DNA of 64,000 nt from the NCBI RefSeq assembly GCF_000002415.2, contig NC_009912.1, positions 932,501 through 996,500 of the forward strand. Direction: 5' to 3'. The position numbers and the translations under genes were made by a program. Shown here in pieces: positions 54,061 to 64,000 of the stretch (position 1 is its first letter; each line of letters begins with the position of its first letter). The notes beneath the pieces are model-generated. The model had not been told where the DNA came from, made no database searches, and saw nothing but the letters and a program-made list of their open reading frames with translations. Source of the DNA: Plasmodium vivax (taxonomy: Eukaryota > Apicomplexa > Aconoidasida > Haemosporida > Plasmodiidae).

Positions 54061-57000
54061 ATGCAGAGAATACGGAGGGAAGATTACCTCAGGAAGTGTA
54101 AAAATCGAGACGACTTCGTTTACGCCCACGTGCGGGATATATTATCCCACCAGCCCTTCGACGAAATTGTTAGTGCGCATGTGTGATGCGGCTATCTGCA
54201 CTGCTTTGCGGCTCCCCCGACGCACACTGCTGCTGAGCTGCTGCCAATGTGCTGCCAATATGCCGCGAATCAGCTGCCAACGATTGCCCCATTCGGCTAC
54301 ACCTCGCGCACTCTTTTTCTTTTCTTCCCCCCAAAGCTAGAATACCAAAATGGGGATGTTTACATCGGCACGACGAAGAACAGGAAGCGGCACGGCTATG
54401 GCTACTACGTCTACAAGGAGATTGGGAGCGTCTATCAGGGGTGAGTCCCCGGGGGTGGCTCAGCGTGGGGACTGGCTGGGGTTCACCGCACGGGAATGTA
54501 GAAGCGGCTGCACAGAAGATGCACATATATTATTATGTGTGTGTACCCTCTTATGTGTACCCTCTTCTGGGTGACTTACCCTCGGAGCGGGGCCCATTCA
54601 CCTGCCCGCTCCACACCTGTAGTCACCAAATGAATCCTCTTCACCCCCCTTCCCCTGCAGCGAATGGATCGAAAACGCGAAAAGCGGCTACGGGACGTTG
54701 TATAACTCGTGGGGAATTGTCTACTCAGGTGAGTGCGCCAGTGGCCGCCAATTGAGTGGCAGTGCCATTTTTGCGCAGCGGGTCTTTCCCCCCCGCTCAC
54801 TGGCAAAAAATAAATAATAAATAAAAAAATAATAATAAATCACAAATGCGAAAAAAACTTCTGAACCGTGCAGGCGAATGGCTGAACAACATCTCCCACG
54901 GGTTTGGATGCACCTACGCGAATGAGCAGCTCTTCCTGGGGACGTACAAATTCGGACTGATAAATGGAGTGGGCATATTAAAAAAAAACACCAGTTATAA
55001 CTTTTGCTTGTTCGAGTCGAATAGGAAAAAATGCAAAATAAAAATTACCAAAAATATGGAGGTATTTCTTCACTGTTACAAAAAGGATAAACTTTTTTTG
55101 AAGGAAAAATTGGGCGCCTTTTTCCCCCTGTACGCGGACAGCAGCATCTCACGTTTGGTGCGCCAGCAAATTTTTCGCCACCTCTTCGGCGTAGACAAGT
55201 CGTTTGGGCAGTTTTTTGCCAAGGGGGGGAGAAGCGAGCGTCCAAATGGAGGCATAGGTGGAGGCATAAATGGAGGCGCAAGTGGAGGCTTCCTAAGCTA
55301 CGTAAACTACGAATCGAGGATAAACTTTCTGAAGGGGCTAATTAGCAAAGGGGCGAAAGGAGGAAGAGGGGAGGAGACACACCCTGACGGTAGTGTGGGC
55401 AGCACGGATGACTCAGTTTGGAATTCCCCCTCCAAGGGGGAGACCAACCAGCGCAATGGCTGTAATGTTTTTCCATTTGGTGAGGATAAGGACCCACGGG
55501 GGGATTTCCCCTCGAGGGAGGCAGCAAAACGTTCAACAAGGCATCAAACAAGTAATGAGGGGAGAAGTCCCCTCTTTGTGGAGGCCTCCATCAGGGGTGC
55601 AAGCCGTTTGTATAACTCAAATGATTTTTTCAAGTGCATTCCTCACCTTACATCGACGCATCTTCTTTATAAGTCCGACGAGGAGAGCGGCAGCGAGTTT
55701 TGCCCGGACGTGACTCCCTCCAGTGCCTCTTCCCTCGAACGACACTTTAAAGTGAAGCAAAAAGTAACGGCGGCGATAACGGCGGCGATTCGCCCCGTTT
55801 TCCACTCAAACAGGGGTGCAAGCGAAAAGAGGATAATAACACAGAGGAGACAGCGGAAAGGAAGGAGGTCCAAACTGTATAAGCTACTTGTGGGTGGGGG
55901 GCCCAAAGGAGAAGGTGCCTTATCGAATGATCCCAGTGAGTGGACTGCAGAGTGTAGGGGTGCCCAGTGGGGTAGCGTCCATTCGACAGGGAAAGCGGCA
56001 CTTGTTCGGAGCACACTCCGCGGAAAGGCCGTCGCGGGGCGGGGAAAGGAAATGCCGCGGGTGCAAAGGCGGAGCCACAGGGCGAAAAAACCGCCATCAC
56101 CGCCATCACCGCCATCACCGCCATCACCGCTAACACGGCCAACCGCCATGCGCCTGCTAACCTACCTGCAGCGGAAAAACGAGAAGAACCAAATCGAGTG
56201 CATTTACCACTGGAGGAGCTACCACATATTTGTTCTCCTGCGCCTGTTCGGCCTGCACAAGTACATTGCGGCCTTCAAGGGCAACCACATTAGCGGCTTC
56301 CACTTTTTCACGCTCAACCGAAACATGCTGAAGATGCTGGGCGTAGACAAGCATGAGCATATGTACTTTCTACTGAATTTTGTAAACGCCTTTAGCAGTC
56401 TACATGACATGTATCTGCAGATGCTCGTCCCCTGGGGGAACATAACTGGGGATGCACTGCTAACCTTCAGCTCTCTGCCCAAATCTGAGCTGGTTGTGCT
56501 CAGTCGGTTGGGAAGACACAGCCCTGGGGAGGGGGCATCATACCTGTGTTACTATGCAAATGCACCTGTGAGGCTGAAAATGTTTTCGGGGAAGGAGGGA
56601 CAAAGGGGCCAATCTGGCAGGGAAGCGCCATGTGATAAGCCGGATGATGCCGCACCAAATGGGGACTCCAGCACAGTTAGGAATGAAGAAGGGAGTGCTT
56701 CTCCCTGTGGTGATGGAACCTCCGAAGGGATGCACTCCCACTTGGGTAATCCCCTCCTGAGCGCCGCACACAAGTTTCTGTTGGACGAGCAGCAGCTTAG
56801 CAACATAGGGGAGAGCATCTTGGACGGGTGGGGCAGCATCAGAAGTAACCTGGCCAGTTTGGAGGCGCACGAGGTGTTTAGGCGGTTGAAGGGGGGGGGC
56901 CTCCCCCCCAGGGCCCAAGCGGAGGGAAACCACCAAAGGGGGGGAAGTGTAAAGCAGGACGCGAAGGAGGATGTCGCGAAGGAGGACGATGCACAAAGGC

Positions 57001-58136
57001 AAGACGCACAAAGGCAAGACGCCCATGACGAAGCGGCCACCCTGGTGGAGAGGATCCAACGAAGAACCGCCTTCATGAAGGAGCACTTCGTCCTCTCGAA
57101 TTTGAGGCACCCCAATGTGATCAAATACATAGGCAACGTTATAAGCAGGAAGAAGGAAAAGTTCGGTTTGGTGTTCGAGTGCCTCAGGGGGATGTGCCTC
57201 CACGATGCGATTCGCGATGCGATCCGCGGTGGATGTGATGCGCAGCGGGGGCAGAGGCAAACGTGTGGAGCGGAGGGGCGAAGTGGGGCAGGTAGGAAGG
57301 CCCTAACGAACGAGAGCGTTATCCGCCTTTTCTACGAAATCGCGGCTGCCTTATTTTACCTGCACAGCAAGCGCGTCGTGCATGGGAATATAAGCAGCAA
57401 AAATATATTCGTGTCTGAAGACGGGGGAGGCGTCAAGCTGTGCAACTTTGAGAAGGCCTCCATAGAGAGTTACTACGATTATAAGTTGAGCGCCTCGGGG
57501 GGGGCTCGCCTCGACGGACCGAATGAGCGGTGGTGCCGCTGCTGCCGCTTCTACCCCTGGGGAGAGGCCGAGAAAGGGGGAATCCCAAACGGGCACTCAA
57601 ATCGTGTCAGGAGCAAACGGATCGGGGGCTGCACCCCCCCGGAGGGAGAGAAAATGAATTTGCCCCTTCCGTACATAACCTGCATGAATGAAGTTAAAAA
57701 TATAAAGGCCATGGTGACCTCTCCTTTGTTGCTCTTCCAAGCCAAAAAATTTGAGAAGCGAACTGTCCGTTGCGATGACCCCTATGCTGCTCCAGAGGTG
57801 TTAAGAGAAGAAGAATGTACCGCCAAATGTGACGTCTACGCATTTGGGGTTGTTATGCACGAAGTTCTGTTTGGTGGGCCTCCCCTGATGAGCGAGTTCA
57901 TGCCATCCTTCTTTTGGACGTCCACTTGCTTTCACCAGAAATACCTACACATCGATGTGGACAAATTGCATGGGAGGTTCCCTAATAGGAAGCTCTTCCA
58001 CTTGGTGGTGAGCAACGTCTTGCTGGTCATGCGCCAGTGCCTGAGCCCGGAACCCACTTGCAGGCCCGATTCGGCCTACCTGTGCAGGCACTTCGGGCGC
58101 CTGCTCGACCGCTCGGCAGGGCATAGTAGCCCATAG
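54061..58136 (+). CDS. MORN-SAM-pseudokinase (TKL-like), four exons
   Basis: Exons 54061-54168, 54337-54440, 54661-54728 and 54874-58136 join with phases 0, 2 and 1, giving 1180 residues. Three MORN units (YQNGDVYIGTTKNRKRHGYG, GEWIENAKSGYG, GEWLNNISHGFG) lie at residues 38-105, and each exon border falls at a MORN start. A SAM-like domain follows at about residues 525-605 (FGLHKYIAAFKGNHISGFHF, NMLKMLGV). The kinase fold runs from about 630 to 1175. A degenerate glycine loop and Lys (VRLKMF) are separated from the C-helix (LRHPNVIKYIG) by a 160-residue insert. The catalytic HRD is VHGN and the DFG is CNFE, so both key Asp residues are missing. PYAAPEVL and CDVYAFGVVMHEV are intact and TKL-like. 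It should be a catalytically dead scaffold, with MORN repeats suggesting membrane or cytoskeleton contact. Confidence 0.88.
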
Positions 58137-58757
58137 TAACCATAATGGCCCATAATGGCTCCTAACAGCTCAGCGTGGGGACACAGATTAGCGGCACCCG
58201 CTGACAGGAACCTTCCGAACAGCTGCACTGCGAAAGGGATTGGCACAGACGACTCCTTTTGGCTGCCCCCACCCTCACCAGTGGGGGTGCGCCTATGCGT
58301 GTGTCCGCTTGGCATAAACGAGCGGGACTTTTTTTCTTTCTTTTAACTCCAACGCATGGCACTTTGTTCACTCGTGGCAACTTTTTTTCGTCCGAGTGGG
58401 TTGATGGGGTCAATGTTGATGAAAAGTTGGCTGTTAAATGGGTGGCGTGAAGGCGTATAAAAAGGGGGTGAAAATGGGCATATAAAAAAGGGGTAAAAAT
58501 GGGCGTATAAAAAAGGGGTAAAAATGGGCGTATAAAAAAGGGGTAAAAATGGGCGTATAAAAAAGGGGTAAAAATGGGCGTAAAACAGGCGTAAAAATGA
58601 ATGTGAACATGCCCGATGTGGGGCGAGTATAACGAAAAAAAAAAAAAAAAAAAAAACAGGCGCGCGGAGCGCTGTCACCGGGGCGACTGGTGGGGTAGCC
58701 CCCCTCTCATTCCTCTACTTCTTCTTCTCCTCCTCCTCCTCTACTTCTCCTTCTCCG
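58137..58757. other. Convergent spacer between pseudokinase and kinase
   Basis: This 620 bp holds both 3' ends, the 25-bp repeat at 58452-58580, poly-A (58635-58656) and a CTTCTC/TCC-rich run just outside the kinase stop codon. No gene is seen. Confidence 0.6.
58452..58580 (+). repeat. 25-bp minisatellite with TATAAAAAAG cores
   Basis: Five units, each holding GTATAAAAAAGGGGTAAAAA (first ones slightly different), are spaced exactly 25 bases apart. They lie between two convergent genes, so the TATA-like cores are unlikely to be promoters. Confidence 0.9.
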
Positions 58758-61700
58758 CTACGCCCTCTTGAGCAGGAGGTACTCATCCGGCTGGTTCAGC
58801 AGCTGCACAATTTCGGACGCCGTGGGGCGCAAGTTCGGGTCGTAGTTCAAGCACAGCCGGATGATGTCCGCGAAGGGGGAGTTCTCAATTTTCGAGTGAA
58901 TACAGGGAGGCAACTTCCTCGTGAAAACATCCACCAGCTTTTCATAAATCTGGTCCGACTCATCAAAGGTTATAATGTAATGCTGGAAGGGGGAAGGCAA
59001 ATTCATCATCTCTTGAAAAACGCATCCCATAGACCAGATATCCCATTTATAAGATAACTTGGTATGCTCCAAAAAGTTATAATCGCTACTCTGCTTCAAC
59101 GGATGACACGTTAACAATTCAGGAGGAGCATAAATCCACGTAGCACCAGATACATTGGTTACAATCCCATCTTCACATTCTTCAGAATCTCCAAAATCGC
59201 ACAGATGTATATTCCAATCATTATCTACGATTAAATTTTCTGGCTTTATATCCCTATGGATTATTACATTTTTTTTATTTTTTATGGGGGTGTGTAAGAA
59301 GTTAATAACATTGGCTAGCTGTCTACACATTTTCAAAGACACATCAATGCTCATTGCTTTATCGTCTTTCTTCATATTATTTTTTATTGTGTGGAGATCC
59401 AATCCGTTAACAAGTTTGGTGACTAGCCAAATGTCAAAATAGCTGTGAATAATCCCTCCACATAATTTAATTATATTTGGGTGGTCACACTTGGAGAGTA
59501 TTTTCCACTCGTTGATGGATCTTTTGGTCAATCCGTAGGGGTCCTGTCTGGCCATCTTATCCACTGGCACTTTCACAGCTACATGCATTCCTTTGTACCA
59601 CCCTTTGTATACCACTCCGAAGGACCCCTCCTCGATTACCGTGTATTTTAGCTTGCTGCTAAATCTGTTCGTATACAGTTTGGTCCTCCTCCTTTCCCTT
59701 TTGAGTTTCCCGCCCGGGGGGGAGCCGCCGCCGTCCGCGCAACTCGCTCCCCCTGGGTGCTGCTGGTGGGGGTAATAGCAGCAATCTCCATTCGGGCTCC
59801 CACCACCGTTGCACCCTCGGCTAACTGCGCCACCGTTGCAGCCTCTGTTGATCACGCCACCGTTGCACCCTCCGCTAACTGCGCTAACCCCGCCGTCGTA
59901 CGTAAAAACGTCCGCCTCCTCGAACGTCTCGAAATACAAATCCTTCGGCTTTATATTATACGCAGCTAGCGATTTTAAATACCTTATTTCATTCTCCAGA
60001 TTTAGAAGCTGGTTTTTCGATAGGCGGAAGACGTTTTCGTACTCCTTCTTTTTGATGGCCAGGTCGCTGCTGTTCGAGAGGTACTTGGCGTGCTGCCCGC
60101 GCTCCGCTTCGCATGGGGGGTGCCCCTGGTGGGGGGAGTACCCCTGATGTGGGGAGTGCATCTGATGGGGAGAGTACCCCTGGTGGGGAGAGTACGCCTG
60201 GAGGGGCAGATGTTGCTGCTCATAGTAATGCTGTGCGTACTCGCCGAGGCCTCCGTTCTGGTTGTGCAAAAGCATTGCCCCTCCGGTAACTCCTACAGGC
60301 GCTCCTACCACTCCTGCCACTCCTCCCGCCCCTCCTGCCATCGCCAGGGGAGGGGGTCCCCCCTTCCGTACGTCCCCATTAGGCTGCACCACGAGGTGCG
60401 CATAACCACTCTGCTGATGTGCACTCCTAACCTTTGCGCAGCCTTTACTAGCATCCATTTTTAAGTTACTATTTAACAAGCCCCTATTCTTCGAGCATTT
60501 CTCCAGCGCGTGTTGCTGCATCAGGTGGTTTCCTGGCTGCTCGCTATTCATAAGGTAATTAAAGGATTCTACATTTCGCGCTAGCATCTTGTTGCTGGCG
60601 CATCCTGCTCCGGGTCCGCCACCGTTGACATTTGCTCCGCTCGTCGGGGTGACCACACTGCTGTTCCTGTTGCAGCAAATGCCCCCCACGGAGTTGTACG
60701 CCGCGACGTCTCGGCAAAGTGGGTTCTCTCTACAAATTGGATTGTCTCGAATCACTGGGCTTTCTCGGCTCACGGGAGACCTCATGCTCATGCTGTTGAC
60801 TGCCATCTTGAGGTTACCTTTTTCTCCTGCCATTCTCAAATCTTCGTTGTGCTTGGCGGGGCCGCCCGCGCAGGCGGGGATGTTGAGCGGCACGTTAGGG
60901 ACTCCGCCATGTAGGCTGCTCTCCAGGCCGTTCTGCAGGCCGCAATGAATCCCGCCATGCACACTGCCATTCAAGGAGCCGCTCACACCGCCGCTAACCC
61001 CGGCATGCACTGCATAGTGCTGGGGACTTGGCGCGCCCTGGAGCGGGCTAGCCATCTTCGGACTCACATTGTTATACGCATGGTGGGGGTACCTACTCGG
61101 GACGTAGCCCTTGCTGCATATGAGCTCCTCGAAATTTTTCCCCTTCAGTAACAAATCGTTTGGAACGCTGCTATCGTTGTTGATGCCCCTTGGGCTGTGT
61201 GCCATGTGGCCTGGGGCTAGTCCGATTGGGATTGCTGCCGCGCCGACAGGTGCTCCCTTCCTAACGTGGCTCGCTACGACACCTGCACTGCAATTCATTG
61301 GGTTCTGCATCATGGCCATCATCACGTTGTTCGCGTCTGCGCTGTTCAGGCTGGCATGGGGGTACGCGTTCTGGGGGCCAACCGGGAAATTACCACCAAC
61401 GGGGTAGTTGCCGCCAGCCGGGAAGTTGCCACCAACGGGGTAGTTAACACCAACCGGGTGGTTCCCCCCAACTGCGTAATTACCGCCAACCGCGTAGTGG
61501 CCTCCCCCGCCGCTATAATTGCTACTGCCGTTGTTGCTGCTGCCACTGTTGGTGCTGCTGCTCACCGTGTTCTCCTGGCCTATGCTACCCGCCCGCTTCG
61601 TCAGCACCTCGGCCTGCACGGCGTACCTCCTCTCTTGAACTTTGGCAGCATTGGTCTCCTCTTCCTTGCACGCTCTTTCGGGGTCTACCGTTACCGGAGC

Positions 61701-64000
61701 GAGTTCCGCTCTGTGCCCGTAGTGCCCGCCCTGGTCCTCGATTCTCTGTTCGCCGCTACCCCGGCTGTGATTCATCGGGTGTTTCCGGAAGGGTCTCGCC
61801 CCTCCCATCGGGGAAGCCGCCACGGAAGGAACAGCATCTCCTCTATCGTCAAACCCGCTTTGCATCGGACCGTTATAGTCCCTCGCCCCCGCGGATCCCC
61901 TTACCTCTCCATTGCTAGCCTTCACATAGACATTCTTATTGTTGCGCACAAAGCTTTCTCGGAACTGGGGGGTGGCGGGCCCGTTTTGGTTGCCCACTCG
62001 GTTGCCTCCGCCGAGGAAAAAGCGTTCCTTCGGCAGGTCGTCCACGCTGCTGCCATCGTCCTTGGCGTTGCCACTAACACCGCCAACCCCACTAACGCCG
62101 CCAGCCCCGCCACCCTTCGCGTAGTGCGGAATGCCGGGCTTCCCCTCACCAAACGGTCCGCCTCCGTTCTGCTCACTAGGGTTAGGGTTCACGTCCCCTT
62201 GGAAATGCTCCTCCGCGATTTGCTTCGAGTACTCATTGAACCTGCCGCTACTCAAGTGCCCACTTTTGCCGCTCACAAATGAGTGGTTCGCATGTGCCTC
62301 CATCATTTTGCTGGTCTTTACATCCTCCATCATTTTATTTGCCTTTACGTCCTTCCTCATTTTCTGGCTGTCAACACAACTGGCATGCTTGTTACTGTTC
62401 GGGTCTGTCACTTTGGGGGGGGCGAGGTGATGTGGCAGCTGATCGTCCTTCACACCTTCAATGGGCATGACGCCCATCGAGCCGCCTCCCTGAAAGAGGC
62501 CTTCGCCTATTTTGGACGCATCGTTTGAGTTCTCCTTACAGTAGGTGCTGACCGTTTCGCACAGGTTGCTCCTTTTCCCCTCCCCCACGTCGCTCTTCAA
62601 GCCGCTCTTTAGGCTGCTCTCCATGCCGCTCTTCAAGCCGCTCTCCAGGCCGCTAATCACACCGCTAATCACACCGCTAATCACACCGCTAACGACACCG
62701 CTGTACATAGGTTCGTTCTTCCTCGGGGGGATCACCACACCCTGCGCACTGGAGCCATTCCCGCTGGGAACCCCCCCGCCGACGCCTCCATACAACCCAC
62801 CGCTGCTCCCCCCTCCCTGCATCTGTATGTTCGTTCGGGCGCTATTAAAAAAGCTATTAAAATTCTGGCTCAACAGAACGTTACTCAGATTTTCATTTAT
62901 TATGAAGCTGCTCATTTTATGGCTGGGCATCATTTGAGAGGGGGTCGTCGTCCCTCCCCCGTTGGTGGGCGAGGAGTAGATGGCCACACCACCACCGCTA
63001 CAATTGCCACCACTGCCACCCCCTGCATATGGCGTCATCGTGCCAGGGGCTATAAACCCGCTGATCCCATTTGCACTCTGTTCTTGGTCGCTGCACGATG
63101 GGTTGAGCTGCCTCTGCTCCACCATCGTACTGCTACCACTGCTGCCATCGTCGTGCAGAACAGTTCTGCCTCTTAAGCTGCCACCGACTTCTCCGTTGCT
63201 GCTGAACGAATCTTTCCTCTCCAAGCTGTCCTGACTGCCACCGTTAGGGTAGTTACCCCCACGGGTGTGTTTACTCTCCGGGATGTAAAAGGGGAGTCCT
63301 CCTCCGTTTGCTGCTCTATTGAAAGGTACACTTGAGTGGTGTTCATTTGGCGAGCTGCTTGCACAGTTGGTGGCCGCCCCACTCATCGCTGTATGGGTGA
63401 TTCCTCCGTGGGGTGCCATCACGAGGTTACTACTACATTCTTCCATTGGGCTGCTCGTCATGTGTGCCTTCTCACCACCACTGACCATCAACGTTGGGGT
63501 GATAAATTTCCCTTTCGCTTTCCCCTCTGCAGGAGGGTTATTATTCCCCTTTCTGTGGGGCATAGACATACCACCACCACAGTTACCCCCTGCAACGGGG
63601 AGGTAGTTCCCGTTTTCGCTGCCAACTTGCGTTACGTTGGGACCACCTACATTTGGAGGACTACCACCTGGTCGGCAGTCTCCCCAAAGGTTCCCCCCGC
63701 TACTGTTGCTGCCATGTGGGCCACCACTTCCACTATTCATAAGTTTCACCTTGCCGTTCATACACTTACTCGCGTGAATGTGTTTATTAATGAGCAGCTT
63801 GCTCGGGTTATAAACAATGGAGTGTACCACGTTGCTGTTTCTGGTGGTTTGCATGAGGGGGAAGTTCTTGTGGGGTAGGTGACTCTCCGCCATGCTCACG
63901 TTCTTCGGGGCGGGGCCTGCCGCCTTCTGCAGCGCGTCGCCCTCTCCATTTCGGTTCACGAGGGGGTTAGCGGCACTGGGGATGGACCCATTTGGAATGG
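58758..64000 (-). CDS. Large TKL-like Ser/Thr protein kinase (5' end outside window)
   Basis: The frame is open from the right edge to the stop at 58758. The codon at 63959 is GTG and no in-frame ATG or stop lies beyond it, so the N-terminus is outside the window; at least 1747 residues are coded. The last 290 residues are a full kinase domain: EEGSFGVVYKG (first Gly of the loop replaced by Glu), VAVKV, IIHRDIKPENLIV, LCDFGDSEE, YAPPELL and WDIWSMGC. All catalytic residues are present, so it should be active. The long N-terminal part is Gly/Ser/Asn-rich low complexity with several tandem repeats (GGNYPV, SPHQGY, SGVISGV). A short coiled coil (NVFRLSKNQLLNLENEIRYL) precedes the kinase. It lies tail-to-tail with the pseudokinase gene. 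Confidence 0.92.
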   Translation of the reverse strand, partial: IPNGSIPSAANPLVNRNGEGDALQKAAGPAPKNVSMAESHLPHKNFPLMQTTRNSNVVHSIVYNPSKLLINKHIHASKCMNGKVKLMNSGSGGPHGSNSSGGNLWGDCRPGGSPPNVGGPNVTQVGSENGNYLPVAGGNCGGGMSMPHRKGNNNPPAEGKAKGKFITPTLMVSGGEKAHMTSSPMEECSSNLVMAPHGGITHTAMSGAATNCASSSPNEHHSSVPFNRAANGGGLPFYIPESKHTRGGNYPNGGSQDSLERKDSFSSNGEVGGSLRGRTVLHDDGSSGSSTMVEQRQLNPSCSDQEQSANGISGFIAPGTMTPYAGGGSGGNCSGGGVAIYSSPTNGGGTTTPSQMMPSHKMSSFIINENLSNVLLSQNFNSFFNSARTNIQMQGGGSSGGLYGGVGGGVPSGNGSSAQGVVIPPRKNEPMYSGVVSGVISGVISGVISGLESGLKSGMESSLKSGLKSDVGEGKRSNLCETVSTYCKENSNDASKIGEGLFQGGGSMGVMPIEGVKDDQLPHHLAPPKVTDPNSNKHASCVDSQKMRKDVKANKMMEDVKTSKMMEAHANHSFVSGKSGHLSSGRFNEYSKQIAEEHFQGDVNPNPSEQNGGGPFGEGKPGIPHYAKGGGAGGVSGVGGVSGNAKDDGSSVDDLPKERFFLGGGNRVGNQNGPATPQFRESFVRNNKNVYVKASNGEVRGSAGARDYNGPMQSGFDDRGDAVPSVAASPMGGARPFRKHPMNHSRGSGEQRIEDQGGHYGHRAELAPVTVDPERACKEEETNAAKVQERRYAVQAEVLTKRAGSIGQENTVSSSTNSGSSNNGSSNYSGGGGHYAVGGNYAVGGNHPVGVNYPVGGNFPAGGNYPVGGNFPVGPQNAYPHASLNSADANNVMMAMMQNPMNCSAGVVASHVRKGAPVGAAAIPIGLAPGHMAHSPRGINNDSSVPNDLLLKGKNFEELICSKGYVPSRYPHHAYNNVSPKMASPLQGAPSPQHYAVHAGVSGGVSGSLNGSVHGGIHCGLQNGLESSLHGGVPNVPLNIPACAGGPAKHNEDLRMAGEKGNLKMAVNSMSMRSPVSRESPVIRDNPICRENPLCRDVAAYNSVGGICCNRNSSVVTPTSGANVNGGGPGAGCASNKMLARNVESFNYLMNSEQPGNHLMQQHALEKCSKNRGLLNSNLKMDASKGCAKVRSAHQQSGYAHLVVQPNGDVRKGGPPPLAMAGGAGGVAGVVGAPVGVTGGAMLLHNQNGGLGEYAQHYYEQQHLPLQAYSPHQGYSPHQMHSPHQGYSPHQGHPPCEAERGQHAKYLSNSSDLAIKKKEYENVFRLSKNQLLNLENEIRYLKSLAAYNIKPKDLYFETFEEADVFTYDGGVSAVSGGCNGGVINRGCNGGAVSRGCNGGGSPNGDCCYYPHQQHPGGASCADGGGSPPGGKLKRERRRTKLYTNRFSSKLKYTVIEEGSFGVVYKGWYKGMHVAVKVPVDKMARQDPYGLTKRSINEWKILSKCDHPNIIKLCGGIIHSYFDIWLVTKLVNGLDLHTIKNNMKKDDKAMSIDVSLKMCRQLANVINFLHTPIKNKKNVIIHRDIKPENLIVDNDWNIHLCDFGDSEECEDGIVTNVSGATWIYAPPELLTCHPLKQSSDYNFLEHTKLSYKWDIWSMGCVFQEMMNLPSPFQHYIITFDESDQIYEKLVDVFTRKLPPCIHSKIENSPFADIIRLCLNYDPNLRPTASEIVQLLNQPDEYLLLKRA
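60105..60200 (-). repeat. Coding repeat (SPHQGY type)
   Basis: 18-base units encode Ser-Pro-His-Gln-(Gly/Met)-(Tyr/His) hexapeptides about 150 residues before the kinase domain. Confidence 0.85.
61370..61500 (-). repeat. Coding repeat (GGNYPVGGNF type)
   Basis: Tandem 18-base units encode Gly-Gly-Asn-(Tyr/Phe/His)-(Pro/Ala)-(Val/Ala) hexapeptides in the N-terminal part of the kinase. Confidence 0.85.
62620..62710 (-). repeat. Coding repeat (SGVISGVI / SGLKSG)
   Basis: 12-base units (CCGCTAATCACA on the plus strand) encode Ser-Gly-Val-Ile tandems. They grade into SGLESGLKSGMES units in the low-complexity part of the kinase. Confidence 0.85.

Overview
The window is a eukaryotic nuclear segment from a malaria parasite of the Plasmodium vivax / simian clade. 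Four things point there. (1) Proteins match Plasmodium families: an apicoplast-type prolyl-tRNA synthetase with a signal peptide, histone deacetylase 1, a PP2A-like phosphatase with a long N-terminal extension, a secreted lipocalin, and many conserved Plasmodium-type proteins. (2) Genes have short introns with GT...AG ends and poly-T tracts. (3) Start codons sit in A-rich AAAATG contexts. (4) Coding regions are GC-balanced and minisatellites are abundant, as in the vivax clade and unlike AT-rich P. falciparum. From memory, the order HDAC1 - UPF2 - lipocalin - two kinases matches P. falciparum chromosome 9; I could not check this. I see no subtelomeric family genes (pir, var), so this is a conserved chromosome-internal block.

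Layout: the tail of a gene with a C-terminal ubiquitin-interacting-like motif (+, 1-282); a 1247-residue polytopic membrane protein (-, 1014-5128); a plus-strand series of a 1967-residue unrecognised protein (6940-13099), splicing factor SF3A3 (14186-16081), a 106-residue TRF-type (telobox) Myb protein in six exons (16778-17734), alpha-tubulin N-acetyltransferase in nine exons (18263-20083) and an unrecognised nine-exon 212-residue protein (20664-22387); a four-helix membrane protein with a Tyr-rich tail (-, 23418-24695); rRNA methyltransferase RRP8 (+, 27601-29139); apicoplast ProRS and PPP phosphatase (-, 29419-33552); thioredoxin and Yippee (+, 36351-39505); HDAC1 (-, 40258-41604); UPF2, lipocalin and a MORN-SAM pseudokinase (+, 44269-58136); and the catalytic end of a large TKL-like kinase (-, 58758 to the right edge).

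Most neighbours are functionally unrelated housekeeping genes, as expected for a eukaryotic chromosome. The most notable items are the TRF-like telobox protein hidden in six small exons, the SAM/MORN pseudokinase lying tail-to-tail with an active kinase, a block of pentapeptide repeats inside UPF2, the tubulin acetyltransferase with its uncharacterised neighbour, and a cluster of ATGAACTGTTCAT-type dyads around the tetraspan gene. Splice sites were placed by eye from GT/AG signals and phase agreement. No RNA gene, transposon or CRISPR array is visible.
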